Shown piece after piece: positions 48,257 through 61,278 of a stretch of 64,000 nucleotides of DNA. Where the stretch lies: NCBI RefSeq assembly GCF_041146395.1, contig NC_090999.1, forward strand, positions 65,849,001 through 65,913,000, read 5' to 3'. Position 1 is the stretch's first letter. Every line of letters begins with the position of its first letter. The stretch is from Eulemur rufifrons. Taxonomy: Eukaryota; Chordata; Mammalia; Primates; Lemuridae. The position numbers and the translations under genes are program-made. The notes beneath the pieces are model-generated. The model was given only the letters and a program-made list of their open reading frames with translations. It did not search any database and was not told where the DNA came from.

Positions 48257-48839
48257 TTGAGCAACTGCAAAGAAACAGTAATAACTCTGACACGGGAACA
48301 ATGAGCTTTTAATAAATAAAATGTAATGTGAGTTCTTTATTAAGCTGTTAAATCTCAAAACTAGAAACTTTCTAGAATAAAACTCTGCTTTTACGCAGCC
48401 TTTCAAATATTCATTGGAAACACAATTCCAAGATTCCTTCCATTTTCCAGGTTCTAGAGCATTTGTGTTAAAATTAAGTTTATTTTATTTAATAATGTAA
48501 AAATTACTTTAATGAAATATTGCTGATGTGAATGGTGCCCGTCCATTTCTTAACCCTAGAAATGGAGGTTGGAACACAGCAAAAATAGCTCATATGTGGG
48601 GTCATGTGCAGAGTCAGGAAATGTTAGTTTTAGATTACTGCCAACTTGCGTTTTAAGCTCAAATATTTTAAACTCTCTGTGCCTCTTATTGATGAGGAAG
48701 TTTCTTTATCAATAAAGTACAGGGGTGAAGTAGTTTATTCTGAAGTTTTTTTCTGGCTCAAAAATTTAATAAAAGGTAAGTTTTCATAAGATTAAAAATA
48801 TCTTATTGTTTTCTTGGCTTACTATTGAAAAATAGCAAG

Positions 48840-49390
48840 TAGGAAGAAGAAAAAGAAAACAACTACAGTCCCATTAGCCACCCTTAAAATTATGGTATAT
48901 TATCTTCTAGTCTTCTTAACTCATGAAAAGTGAACAGTAAAGATGGACCCATTGATAACAGAAAGTCTTAATTTAACAAGGTCATGTTGTACCCTGTCAT
49001 TTCTGTACTTTTAAAACAAAATTAGAGTTGAATTCATATAGCATATATATATGTATGCTTACTATTATAATGTTAAAAGCTTTTTATAAACATTTTAAAA
49101 TGACTGTGAATATAAGCATTTATTTTCCTGTTGGAAATTTATGTAGTATCATTTTTAGAAAATTTGTAAACAAATTTTGTGCTTTAAGGGTCACTCTTCC
49201 ATGTCATTCTATTCAGCATTATTTCCATAGGATTGAGTCCCAGAAGTGGAATTACTAGGTCAAAGATATGAATAATAATAAGCTTCTTGTGCATTTACTT
49301 TCCATAAAAAATTACCCAAACTGTGTTACTATCAAAAATGTATTACTCCAAAGGAAGATGCCCATTTTACCACAACCTAAACAACATTAA
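48840..49390 (-). mobile_element. Old L1-type relic, interrupted by the 87-bp copy
   Basis: cattagccacccttaaaatt, then after the insertion acaaaattagagttgaattc, and gagtcccagaagtggaatta ctaggtc. Diverged; orientation judged from antisense L1-type words. Confidence 0.5.
48920..49006 (+). repeat. 87-bp local duplication, probable inserted copy
   Basis: Partner of 48170-48256. It interrupts what looks like one continuous old L1-type relic (tatcttctagtcttctta before, acttttaaaacaaaattaga after). No A-tail or target duplication is evident, which argues against retrotransposition. Confidence 0.93.
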
Positions 49391-49639
49391 ATGATTTTAT
49401 CAAGAATTAAATATATGATTCTCTTAGGTTTGGTCTTTTAAGATTTGAAATTTTAACCAAGCATGAAATCATCAATTCCATATAGTCAATTCATTTTGCG
49501 CAGAGAAAAGCTTTGTTTTATGATCACTGACTGTATGTAGCCAACTGTTAGTGAACTTTAAGATTGCAGGTCGGTTTGGCACAGATTGTGATTATGACTA
49601 TACTCAAAGGGTATTTTAAGGATAATAATGTAAATTTGT

Positions 49640-49945
49640 CCATTGATTTTTTTTCCTGGGGGAGGGAGATGAGGAAAGGTTAGTTAATGGGTACATATAT
49701 TTAGACAGAAGGAATAAGTTCTAATGTTTGATAGCAGAGTAGGGTGACTGTAGTTAACAACAATGTCATATGTTTCAAAATAGCTACAAGACAGAACTTG
49801 AAGTGTTCCTAATGCATAGAAATGATAAATACTCAAGGTGATGGATACCCCAAATACCCTGACTGATCATTTACACATTGTATGCATATAACAAAATATC
49901 ACATGCACCCCATAAATGTGTGCAAATACTATGTATCAATTCCAA
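49640..49945 (+). mobile_element. L1 3' UTR fragment
   Basis: gttaatgggtacatatattt, agggtgactgtagttaacaa, caaggtgatggatacccc, and cacattgtatgcatataaca. Typical L1 3' UTR. Confidence 0.85.
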
Positions 49946-50277
49946 AGAAAAAGTTTGAGTCAGTGTTGGGCTCTCCTAATAATGGCTGAGTTAGATCTCA
50001 CTGAAAGAACCTCCTTCAGATAATAACCATACACTCTGGGAGGTGATACCAATAATCAGCAGCAGCTACTTGAAAGTACAAGAGAGTGAGCAGAAGCGTA
50101 AAGGTCCTAAGGAGAAATTCATGCTTGGAGAAAGTGAGGGAATTAAAGAAGACCTACATAAGTAGAGAGGAATACTGTGTTTATGGGTTGGAAAACTCCA
50201 TGTTATCAAGGTGGCAATTCTCCTCTCCACTGATATATACAATCATTGCAATTCCAATCAAAATTCTAAAGCATTTT

Positions 50278-50579
50278 TGGCTGGGCAAGATGGCTCATGC
50301 CTGTAATCCTAGCACTCTGGGAGGCTGAGGCAGGAGGATTGCTTGAGCTCAGGAGTTTGAGATCAGCCTGAGCAAGAGTGAGACCCTGTCTCTACAAAAA
50401 ATAGAAAAATTAGCCTGACATGGTGCTGCATGCCTGTAGTCCCAGATACTCAGGAGGCTGAGGCAAGAGGATCACTTGAGCCCAGGAGTTTGAGGTTGCC
50501 ATATGCTAGGCTGATGTTACAACACTCTAGCCTGGGCTACAGAGGAAGACTCTGTCTCAAAATAAATAAATAAATAAAT
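50278..50579 (+). mobile_element. Alu dimer with target-site duplication
   Basis: ggctgggcaagatggctcat to tctgtctcaaaataaataaa. Flanked by aaattctaaagcatttt (50261-50277) and aaattctaaatcatttt (50580-50596), a 17-bp duplication with one mismatch. Tail is an (AAAT)n repeat. Confidence 0.96.
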
Positions 50580-50639
50580 AAATTCTAAATCATTTTAAAA
50601 AGAAAGTGACTTCATGTTAACATTATCAGTGATGCCATC

Positions 50640-51120
50640 GGGCTATTGTGTGCCCCCTGATAGTGTGTAATGAAAGGGGCCCTTCTTTATGTCATTTTTT
50701 CTGAAAACCCATGAGCCGAGACTAATCATGAGAAAAACATCAGATAAACCAAATTGGGGAATATTTCACAAAATACCTGGCTAGTACTCTTCAAGATTTT
50801 TAAGGTCATGCATGAAAAACAAGGACAGTGTGAGAACTGTCATAGATTAGAAGAGATCGGGGAGACAGGATGACCAAATGCAATGTGGTATTCTAGATTA
50901 GATCTTGGGACAGAAAGAGGGCATTAATGGGAAATTTGGTGAAACCCAAATAAAGTCTTGAGATTAGTTAATAGCAACGTTACTAATGTTATTTGGTTAG
51001 TTTTGACAGATGTACCACAGTAATTTAAGATAGTAACATTAGGGGAAACTGAAACTAGGTGAAGGGTATATGAGAACTGTTTGTACTATCTGCAAATCTA
51101 AAATTATTCCAAAATAAAAA
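50640..51120 (+). mobile_element. Separate old L1 (L1M-like) 3' end nested in the L1
   Basis: agaactgtcatagattagaa, caaataaagtcttgagatta, acagatgtaccacagtaatt, aaattattccaaaataaaaa. This is a 3'-UTR type different from the surrounding ORF2, and ORF2 resumes after it. Confidence 0.7.
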
Positions 51121-51578
51121 GTTTACTAAAAAGAGAACTTGACAAGTTTATTCTAAAATTTATGGAACAGCAAAGGACCTTGAATATCCGAAACAGTTTT
51201 GAAAAAGAATGAGGTTTTTATACTACCCAATTTCCTGAATTTCTATAAAGCTACAGTAATCAAGACTGTGTTATTGGCATAAAGATAGACATATAGCAAT
51301 GGAATACAGTAGAGAGCTCAGGAATAGATACCCACTTATATGGTCAACTGATTTTCAGCAAAAGTGCCAAGGCAGTTCAATGGGGGAAAGGATAGTCTTT
51401 GTAACAAATGGCACTAGAACAACTGAATATCTATATGGAAAAAATAAACTTTGATCCTTACCTCACACCTTACACAAAAATTAACGTGGATTGTAGACCT
51501 AAGTATTAGAGCTAAAGCTGTAATAACCTTTCCAGAAAAAAAAATTATAGAAGAAAATCTTTGTGGCATTGAGTAGGT

Positions 51579-51785
51579 CACTGGGACTTACCCAAGAGTG
51601 ATTTTGTACTGCAAGGGACATGGGCAATGTCTGGACATTTTTGGTTATCACAACTGGAGTGGAAAGGGTGCAATTGCTATCTAGCAGGTAGTGGTCAGGG
51701 ATGCTGCTAAACCTCCTGCAATGCACAGGACAGCCCCCACAACAAAGTTCAAATGTCAGTAGTGCCAAGTTTGAGAAAACCTGGG
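51579..51785 (+). mobile_element. MER20 hAT-Charlie DNA transposon
   Basis: caatgtctggacatttttgg, agggatgctgctaaacctcc, aatgcacaggacagccccca, ending ttgagaaaacctggg. Near full-length non-autonomous MER20, inserted in L1 ORF2, which continues on both sides. No transposase. Confidence 0.92.
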
Positions 51786-52865
51786 TTAAGCAAGGATTCC
51801 TTAAATAGATCACAAAAATCATGAATTGCATAAGAAAACAATTGCTAATGTATTTCATCCAAATTTAAAACTTTTGCTCGTAAAAGATACATTAAGAAAA
51901 TGAAAAGGGAAGCCACAGACTGGGAGAAAATACTTGCAAAACATATACCTGACAAAACGTTTGGATTCAGAATATATGAAGAGCTCTTATAACCAATAAT
52001 AAGGAAAAAAACAACATTGGGCAAAGGATTTATACAGAAACTTCAATAAAGAACATATATAATAGGTATGCCCTGTAAGCACATGAAAAGGTGTTTAACA
52101 TCACTAGTTATCAGGGAAATGCACATTAAAAGCATAATGAGCTACCACTATACACTCACTAGAATAGTTAAAACTAAAAGCCTGGCAACATCAAGTGTTG
52201 ACAAAGATATGGAGCAACTGGAACTCTCATACTTTGCTGGTAGGATTGCAAAATGGTTCAGCTACTCTGGAAAACAACTAGACACTGTCTTATATAGTAA
52301 GCATGTACTTACGATACAACCCAGCATTTCTACTTTGTAGGTATTTGCCCAAGAGAAATGAAAGTATGTATCCCTACAAATAGTCATGTGTATATGTTTA
52401 TAACCACGTTATTCGTAATAGCCTCAAGTGAAACAATCCAATTATCCATCAACAGGATAGCGGATAAACAAATGTGGTATGATCATACTGTAGAATACTA
52501 TTTGACAAGAAAAAAGGAAGGAAATATTGATAACGACATAGATGAATTTCAAAAACCTTATACTAAGTGAAAGAAGTCACAACATTAAATTCTGTATGAT
52601 TCCATTCATATGAATTTCTAGGAAAGGTATAACTATAGTAACAGAAAGTAGATCAGTGGTTGCCTGAGGCTGGGTGTTGGCAGGTGGAGGAGGATCAACT
52701 ACAAAGAGGAAATTTTTTAGGATGATGGATATATTCTATAATTTGATTGTGATGATGGTTATGTGACTATATACAATTCTGATAACTCATCAAAATGTAT
52801 ATTTAAAATAAGTGAATTTTATTTTATGTTAAATTTAACTCAGAAATATAAATTGAAATAACTCA

Positions 52866-54854
52866 AGGCCGAAATTAATAACACACTATTAAAGGAATAT
52901 GACCAAATAATAAAGGAAGAAAGTTAATTTTATCAAAACGACAAAGATAATTTTTGCAACTGAGTACTAAATTTAGCTTCAAGTTTCCTAGCAGATAATA
53001 CCAAAATGAAAAACTACACGTGGTATGTACTTTTTATAATGTCATAAATGGAAGAATTAGAAGCCTGTTAGAAGACTACCCATTTTAACAAGCAGGAAAG
53101 AGTAATTTTCTGTGAGAATTTTCATATAAGAACATTAAATACCACACTAGGCAATATTTTCCAAAGAACTTTTAAAAAGTTAGAAACACTCTTCTCCTAG
53201 AAATACTCCATATTCCTATGGCTAACTCTTATACTGACCATACATAAACCACTTTTTCTTGAGGTGCTAAAAGAAATTACATAACTTCCTGGTGTTCCAT
53301 CCCTTGAAGCAGCTTCTCAGATGTCAATAACCTGACTAAGACAATTGCTGTGAGCTCAAGAATGAAGGAGGTGTAGTTGAGGTCCATGGAGAAGGACTGA
53401 GGTATGATTTTAAAGTGAGGCTTGCAGGTGTTGACATTTTTATAAGTGTTGAACACCCTGACCCCAGCGAAGCTCATCTCACCCTGCATGGGGTTTATCT
53501 GCTTAAATGTTTAGGCAAGTATTCTGTTGAATTCTTAATTTTTATGTCCTAAGGAGAGAAGCAATAGCTTTAACCTGACAAATTCCACTGATAAGAATCA
53601 ATAGTTACCTAGTGCTTCTATCGAACTTTAATATGGTTCATGTATTAATATAATATTTTGATTTGAGCTGGTCTGCAGCCTGGCAAGTCTGCTCAGATAA
53701 TTACATTAGTTGACCTATTGAATTATTTAGTATTTTCCATCTGAATGCTGCTGAAATTTGTATGTGGAAAATGAAGATTTGGATCTTTGCATACTTAATA
53801 TCGGATTGTTGTTGATTTCAGAAGCAACAGATTCAGTTATTTGTTGTGGTCTCAGGTCATTAGCAGATGGGAGGATTCTTGCATTCCCATCCACTGGGTC
53901 AGGATCCAGTGCAGACTGTTTAGGTATGGTAAGGGGTGGAGGGCGGTGTTGGAAACAGTTGCAGTAAATTCCTTTGGGGGTTAGAATTTGTTCTGCAAGG
54001 TGCTCATCCCTTCCCACTCCAAACACCTCCTACATCCAATGCATGACCCACATCTGGGCAATGAGAATACTGCATACCCCTGGCCAAGGTAAGAAGCCAT
54101 GGAACAGAGTGGCTACAAGGCTGGATTCTGGAGGTAGTCTGTGTGGCAGAGATCACAATATAGCAGCTGGTATCTGTGTGGTAGACATACAATATCATAG
54201 GAGCTGAAAATCTTTTGGCCTCCTTATTTTCATAGTTCCCTGCATTGTGAATTTCACCTTCTCAAGGTAGCATAAAAACTAAAACAAAAAAGATGTGTTT
54301 CCCAGTCTCCTCATAGCTAGTGTCCAGCTATGTGTCCTAAGTGACACCAGTCTCATGCACCAAGGAAGACTTTGACTCAGAAGTGAGATATGGGAGGAAA
54401 AAGGGTGGTGACAAGGCATCACTTTGCTAGCTCTACAGTGGATGGCAGAAGCCAGCTGTTTTTAGGACCAGCAGTGGCAGCAACGTCTTCATTCTGCAAG
54501 GTCTGGAGTATTTTGCTGAGAGAAGCCTGACTATGGCAATGCCTCAGAACTGACCAACTGGGCTCAAAGCTGCTGTAAGATCCAGCTCAAATATTTCCTC
54601 TGTGATAACGTTCCTGACTCTGGTGAGTCAATCTCATCCTCCTTTGTCCTTTCCTTTAACGGTGATAATTATTTTCATGATACTGATAATTTTATAGTTG
54701 TTTCTTTGGAGACTCTTTATTCTGGAAGCTTATACATAAAAATATCAGCACTAATAATATTACACAAGGGCATAATTACCACTGAACCAAACAGAAATGT
54801 CTGTTATTATCTTGTATCACATTTGTTTGTGATGTGAGACTCTCCTGCCACAGC
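52866..54854. other. Intergenic sequence, nothing firm
   Basis: No exon recognised. About 54560-54720 has faint L2 wording (tccagctcaaatatttcctc ... gttcctgactctgg). The block 53660-54210 looks like unique DNA with short overlapping ORFs. Confidence 0.45.
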
Positions 54855-55310
54855 AATGATTCGCAAACGTCAGTAAGATAAGAATCACCTGGCTGGGCAA
54901 GGTGGCTCACGTCTGTAATCCTACCACTCTGGGAAGCCGAGGCAGAAGGATCGCTTGAGCTCAGGAGTTTGAGACCAGCCTGATCAAGAATGAGATCCCA
55001 TCTCTACTAAAATAGAAAAAATTAGCCAGGCGTGGTGGCATGCACCTGTAGTCCCAGCTACTTGAGGCTGGGGCTGGAGGATCCCTTGAGCCCTAGAGTT
55101 TGAGGTTGTAGTGAGGTATGATGACACCATGACACTCTAGCCAGGGCGACAGAGCAAAACTCTGCCTAAAAAATAAAAATCATTTGTAAAGTTTGAGATT
55201 AACATGTATATATTCCTGGTCTCTACCTGCAGAGATTCTGATTCATTTGGGATGGGGTGAGGCCCAGGATCTGCATTTTAATAACTTTCAGGTGATCTGG
55301 ATGCAGACTT
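54855..55310 (+). mobile_element. MER5A-like relic split by an Alu
   Basis: caatgattcgcaaacgtcag and aagaatcacctgg before the Alu; gattctgattcatttgggat, ggggtgaggcccaggatctg, and cattttaataactttcaggt after it. Together they form a MER5A. Confidence 0.8.
54890..55172 (+). mobile_element. Alu dimer inserted in MER5A
   Basis: ggctgggcaaggtggctcac to gacagagcaaaactctgcc plus short A-rich tail. Flanks ataagaatcacct and ataaaaatcattt are an imperfect target duplication. Confidence 0.93.
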
Positions 55311-56584
55311 TTACTATACATGAACTATACATGAACTCCTTGCACATCTTTCATCCTTATTTCTCCTCAGTCATCAATGTTAGTCCAATGCTGGCACATG
55401 GTTAAGTATTTGCTCAATGGCTGATTTTTTTTTATTGCATAAGAAATAGTAAAAGACAGAAGTATTGAAAATAGTGATATTTTACATATTCATGTTGCTC
55501 AAAAATGTCAGAATGCTTTGGAACCAAAGAAGCAAATTGAGTGGTATTTTTCCATACAGTGATTCAAACTGTTTTCACTACCGGTCAAACTTTTGGTTCA
55601 GTGGGTTTCCCATTAAAGCCAGGATTCTTTTTCTATGCATGGTACAATGTAAGATACTGTATACTGATTTTTGATTCACATATTTATCAGGGGAAACTAT
55701 ACCCATATGTCTGACATGTTTATCATTAAAAAGAATATCCTTTTTTAGAGCTTTAATGTCAGGGTTCTGGCAGAGCTTCCCCACCAGTTGCTCTTCTAGC
55801 CCTCCTCTCTGCGACACTATCTGGGTATCAGGAGCTTAAATTTGAGAAAAACAGCATTTATGAAATAGTACCTTCTAAGACACAATTATGTATTGATAAT
55901 GTGGAGATAACATAATCACAGAGCTCCAGATGAAAGCTCAGTATTTCTCCAGCTTCTGCTCTTTGTCTGCCCAAGTTTGTTTGAGTAGCCAGGTATGATA
56001 ACAGAGGTAACAGCAGGTGAACATGGTTTGGCAAGAGAAGAGAAAGATCAGGAACAAAGATCTGTAGCTCAAAGCACTCGGAATAGATGTATCCACCTGG
56101 TCAAGGAGGTCTTGCAGGCTCATTTCCACCTGACAGTTCTGACTGTCATGCAATGTCTTGTTCAGATGACATCTTCCCCAGAAAGACTTCCTCATTTGTC
56201 CTGAACCCACTCCAGTAGGATCTTGCCATCCTTGGAACCTCTATTTCAGTTATTTTTCTGCATCTGTCTCTTCTGTCAAATTGTCAGCATTCTGAGGGGA
56301 AGGAATTTAGACTGAATAAGGACTCTATAAAAATACGAATGAGCTGCTGTCAAAGGACCCATGTCTCCCTGCCGTGAATGGAAGGTCTAGAACAAATATG
56401 CTAACATGTACTATGGGGTTTTGAGAGCGTCTTTTGGGGGGTAGAGTGGGGAAGATAAGAATCTTAAGGATCAGGAAAGAGGAGAGCTTCTGGAAATCAG
56501 TGGTAGATTCATATAATGAAACACTAAATGACAATGAAGAGAAGGGTCTTCTCAAGGAGTATAAGTGGGACAATGATTCATTTC
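55311..56584. other. Intergenic sequence, nothing recognised
   Basis: A short direct repeat (actatacatgaactatacatg) lies at about 55313-55333. The ORFs at 55578-56210 have no recognisable similarity. Confidence 0.45.
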
Positions 56585-57830
56585 CCTATCTTTTTTGAAA
56601 ACAACTTTAGTAATGTATATTTTACATATCATAAAATTCACCCATTTCAAGTTTATAATTCTATGATTTTTCATAACTTTATTAAGTGGTACAACTATCA
56701 CCATAAATCAGTTTTAGAACATTTTTATTCCCTAGTAAGACCCTTCATGGCCATTTGCAGTTATTCCCATTCTTATACCCAGGCCCAGGCAACTATTAAT
56801 CTACTTTCTGTCTATAAATTTGCCTTTCTTGGACATTTAATATAAATGGAATTATACAATATATGGTCTCTTGTGTCTGGCTGCTTTCTCCTTGCATAAT
56901 GTTTTTGAGGTTCATTCATGATATAGCATTTATTCCATTGGGCGGATATGCCACATTCAGTATATCCACACTGATTGATTGACATGCCAGTTGTTTCCAG
57001 TTTGGGGCTATTATGAATAATTCTATGAACATTCCTGTGCTAGTCTTGGTGTAGAAATATGTTTTTATGTCTCTTTTGTAAATACTTAGGAGTGGAACTG
57101 CTGGATCATTTGGTAGTTTTGTATTTAACTTTTTGAGAAACTGGCAAATTGGTTTTCAAAGTGGCTGCCCCATTTTATATTCTTACTAGCAATATATGAG
57201 GGTTCCCATTTCTCCACATTCTCACCAACATTCACTATTGTCTGCCTTAGTTATTTATTATAGTTATTCTAGTGGGTATGAAATGGTGTGTCATTCTTGT
57301 TTTAATTTGCATTTCCCTAGTTAAATGGTGTTGAACATCTTTTCATATCCTTGTTAGGCATTAGTCATTTGCATATCTTCTTTAGTGAAATATCTGCTCA
57401 TATATTTTGTCCATTTGTTGATTGGGTTATTTGTCTTTTTTAAAATATGTTGTAAGAATTCTTTATATTAATATATTCTGGATATAAGTCCTTCATCAGA
57501 TATGTGTTTTGCAAATATTTTTTGCAGTCTGTTGCTTGTCTTTTAATTTTCTTAGTGGTGTCTTTTGTAGTACAAAAGTTTTAAATTTTGATGAGGTCCA
57601 ATTTATCAATTTTTTCTTTTGTGGATCATATTTTTAGTGTCATATCTAAAAGATCTTTGCCCAATTTAAGGTCTCAAAGATCTACTCCTATGCTTTCTTT
57701 TATTTAGCTTTTACATTTAAGTCTGTGATCCATTTTGAGTTAATTTTTATATTTAGTATAAAGTAAGGGTCTAAACTCATCTTTCTTCATGTGGATATCC
57801 AATTATCCTCACTTGTCTCATAAACTGACT
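56585..57830 (-). mobile_element. Old L1 (L1M-like) 3' part, minus strand
   Basis: Antisense wording: attcacccatttcaagttta, ggacatttaatataaatgga, taggagtggaactgctggat, tggcaaattggttttcaaag, gatataagtccttcatcaga. The 3' UTR is at the left. ORF2 is disrupted. Confidence 0.9.
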
Positions 57831-59515
57831 TCTGTTGAGTGCCTGACTTTGTGGTAGGCACTGGAGATACAAAGGTGAATGGTGTAATTTCCAACTTCAA
57901 CTATAGTCTAGAGAGACATATGTCCATAACCAAGGAGAGGAGAATACAGGAATGCACCAATTCAAGATCTAGTGACTTCAACAACAACAAAAATGAGTCA
58001 GAAGTAAAATCAAGGGGGTGGTTTTGGTGTCTTCAGGGAAAAGACCCGTATATGTTAGCCTAGTCTAGTATAATAGCTTCGGCTTCTTTGATCTCTTAAC
58101 ATACTAGTTTGTCACCATCTGTTTTGAGGTATATCTCAAAGATTTATGATTAACAAAGAGTTCAAATACTGGTAATTGCTAATGATTAGTTTTTTAAAAG
58201 CACTTGATATGCTTAGAGTGAGGACTGTAGTGAGGTCTTAGAATTGATCATACCCTAGTTTATATCTTGAGAGCATGTCTCTCATGTGGACATTATTAAA
58301 AATAGCTAAAAATTCTGGTTTAGAGGATAAACATTGGATTAGAAATCAAGAGACTTAATCTTGGGGCTACCACTAATTAGCTTTGTGTTCTTGGCACATC
58401 ACCTAAATTCTCAGACCCTCAATTTGCTCCCAGTATAAGATGGCTGTTCATTCTCAAGATCCTTTCCAGATTGAATGTTCTATTTCTTCACTGAGTCAAC
58501 ATTTACTGAATACTCACTTTGCGCCAGGCTCTGTGAGGCACTGTTAAGCAAAGGTAAGACAAAGATACCAGATGATTTTATAGAGAGGGATGTGAAAAGA
58601 AATCATTAAAAGATAATGTTGCACAATTTGTGCTAGTTCTATGATTCCGTGGGTCTAAAAATATACATTTCTTCTGACCAAGAGGTTAACTGGGGAGGGA
58701 GAGTCAAGTAGGAAAATGACCACAAAATCAGCTTAAGGAATGTGCCTGCAGCAGAGAATTCACATGTCAGACATGTGACAGAGGAATTCCAGCCCGCATA
58801 TCTGCAACCAACCTTTGGACGATGAGATTTCCTCACACCATGGTAAAAATGTGTATTGACTTCCCTAAGAGAAGTAAAAGAGAAAGGTATATAATAATTG
58901 GCACTATATGAAGAACTTGGCAGATATTGGATATCCATTTCTCTTTATTATATTGAAAATCATAATGAGCATTTCTCATATTTCAGGCTTTCCCAAAGAG
59001 CAAATCTATAGCATAAGATATTTTGTTAAGAATAAGAAGTATGTTTTTAATATATTGGAATAACATGAATCTGGTATAAATTAACTTCATGCCCCCTCTT
59101 CCCAAGACTTGTCTTTCAGATTGAGTCACGTTCTCAAATATACTTTCTAAACTTTCTTTTATAACTACAGCACCTTCAAAGTTGAACCTAAATAACCTAA
59201 TAGTCTTTTTGTATAATGTGCAGACACTGAACCTATGACTTTTGAAAGATTTCCATACCAATGGAGACTGTGATACTTTGGCTTGAGTTCCTCCTCAAAT
59301 TCTCTTTCCTTCCACATACATATACATTTTCTTCTCTTGGCACTAGAGGGTCTGGGGCTGTTTATATGTTAGTAGTGGAAATGTTTGCAAAGTTGTGAGA
59401 AAATTAACTTTACATTACATTCATATAACTTTATAATCTCTATTTGGAAATCGTACCATTTATAAGCAGCCATTGTTCAAGTGTACTTATATATACTTTA
59501 ATTATATCTTGTGTT
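57831..59515. other. Intergenic sequence with one MIR-like relic
   Basis: MIR-like stretch at about 58335-58470 (tcttggggctaccactaatt ... cagaccctcaatttgctc). No exon. Confidence 0.5.
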
Positions 59516-59519
59516 TTAA

Positions 59520-60090
59520 GAAGGCCTTGCCTTGATCTATTAGTTAGGATACTTGGTTGCAAGTGACAGAAATCCAGCTCAATTAGCTCAAGCAAAAAGA
59601 GAATTTATTGGCTATTTTAACTAGGAAGTTTAGGTGTTGAATTAGCTTTAGTATAGCTGAATCCAGGGGCTCAAATAAATTCCTGGCTCTCTTGCCGTCT
59701 GTCACTCAATTCAGCATTCCTCTGGGTATTGGCTTCATTTTGAGGCAGGTTCTCTGTGTGTGGTAGTCGAAGATGGCCAATGGTAGCTCCAGATTTGTCT
59801 GGTCTTTGTAAATTGAGATTAGAGGAAAAGAGACTCTTTGGGATTCATATACTGGATCTCATATGGGGACTCTCATTGGTTCAACTTGGGTGTAATGCTC
59901 ACCCCCTTGCCACCAATCTTTGTGAACAGCAGAAGAAAGTATTATGTAAAGAATGAATAGCCCAGGGATTGTCTCAGCTTTGGAAGCCAGGGGATAATAA
60001 GGTTCTTTGACTTACAAATTCTCCATACCCACATGGGGTGCAAGAGGAGCAAGGCCATAGTGGATGTCAGGCACATAAATGATAGATGTT
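59520..60090. repeat. Ancient interspersed repeat, family not assigned
   Basis: gttgcaagtgacagaaatcc, aaaaagagaatttattggct, and cattttgaggcaggttctct are wording I know from a mammal-wide repeat, but I cannot name it with certainty. Confidence 0.45.
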
Positions 60091-60223
60091 CACTCCATTT
60101 GGTAAGGTGTCGTTAAACACTTTTAAGTGAAAGGAGTGCTGGCTTTCCTTTGCCACAAAAATGCAAAGGTGCTATTAATAATATCGCAATATTTATTTGT
60201 TTTTGAAAACATCTCAAATATTC

Positions 60224-60469
60224 CTTTTTTTTTTTTCTGAAACAGTCTTGCTCTGTTGTCCAGGTGAGAGTGCCGTGGCATCATCAAAGCTCACTGCAAC
60301 CTCAAACTCCTGGGCTCAAGCCACCACACCCAGCTAAGTTATTTATTTTTTGTAGACATGGGGGTCTAGCTATGTTGCTCAGGCTGGTTGTGAACTCCAG
60401 GCCTCCAGCAATTCTCCTGCCTTGGCCTCCCAAAATGCTGGGATTACAGGCATGCACCACCGCCCCAGT
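60224..60469 (-). mobile_element. Alu with internal deletion and target-site duplication
   Basis: T-run, tgaaacagtcttgctctgtt, to gggattacaggcatgcacca. The left-arm to right-arm region is shortened. Flanked by gaaaacatctcaaatattc (60205-60223) and gaaaccatctcaaatattc (60470-60488), a 19-bp duplication with one mismatch. Confidence 0.94.
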
Positions 60470-60488
60470 GAAACCATCTCAAATATTC

Positions 60489-61143
60489 TAGAGATCTATT
60501 TAATACATTCTGTCTGGATTTTTCTTATGGTAATATATTACCTTTTCGCTGAATTGACATTACATTTTCTTAATAGTCATTTTCAAATTTTATCAAGTTT
60601 TTATGAATATTCTCATTGTGATTGCTTACACAAAACATGTTTATTTCAAAGTAAAAATCATAAGTATCCTAGTTGAGAGAGATCATTTAGAAAATGGTTC
60701 CTCTTTGATAACTTAGATATGTTGATGGTGTTTGGTTTCTAAGAATTATAATTTCTTTTAATGGAATTTGTCTCAAATCCTTGCTGAAGGCTAAAAAAGA
60801 GTTTTTAAGTGACCATAGTGATAAGCTTTGGTAAACCACATTTCCCTTGTATAGAACATTTTCAATTCTTAGATCTTGACCCTGATAAACTTTATGATAG
60901 GGGAAAATTCCAAAACACATATGAAGGAGAGAATTATATTCAGGTGTTTTAAATAGCAAGTCCAAATACAGTCATCCTTTTTTTCATACTCATAAATTAG
61001 GACAGCTCCAGCTTTTAAAATAGAATAAGAAGAAGGGGTGGCATACATACAGAACAAACCAACGTTTAAATATAGCACATTTGAATTCTTTGCATATCAA
61101 AGACCAGTAACAAAATGTAAGTTGATTTTGACTTTAGAAATCA
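60489..61143. other. Intergenic sequence, nothing recognised
   Basis: AT-rich, no exon or repeat recognised. Confidence 0.45.
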
Positions 61144-61149
61144 TTCTGG

Positions 61150-61278
61150 AAGCTGGCGCATGCCTGGAATCTTAGCTATTCAGGAGACTGAGGCAGGGAG
61201 ATCATTTAAACTCTGGAGTTCAAGGCCAGCCTGGGCAACATAGTGAGACCTCATCTCAAAAAAAAAAAAAAAAAAACA
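61150..61278 (+). mobile_element. Alu monomer (FLAM-like)
   Basis: aagctggcgcatgcctggaa, gactgaggcagggagatc, gccagcctgggcaacatagt, then an A-run of about 20. The word cattctgg flanks both sides, a possible target duplication. Confidence 0.88.

Larger units (their letters stand above)
50135..52865 (+). mobile_element. Old L1 ORF2-3' UTR, plus strand, interrupted three times
   Basis: L1 ORF2 wording begins at about 50135 (aattaaagaagacctacata, ggtggcaattctcctctcc). It is interrupted by an Alu (50278-50579), another L1 3' end (about 50640-51120) and a MER20 (51579-51785). Between them it can be followed: aagctacagtaatcaagact, gtcaactgattttcagcaaa, acttttgctcgtaaaagat, and tcagggaaatgcacattaaa. 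It ends with old L1 3' UTR at about 52865. ORF2 is broken throughout. Confidence 0.9.
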
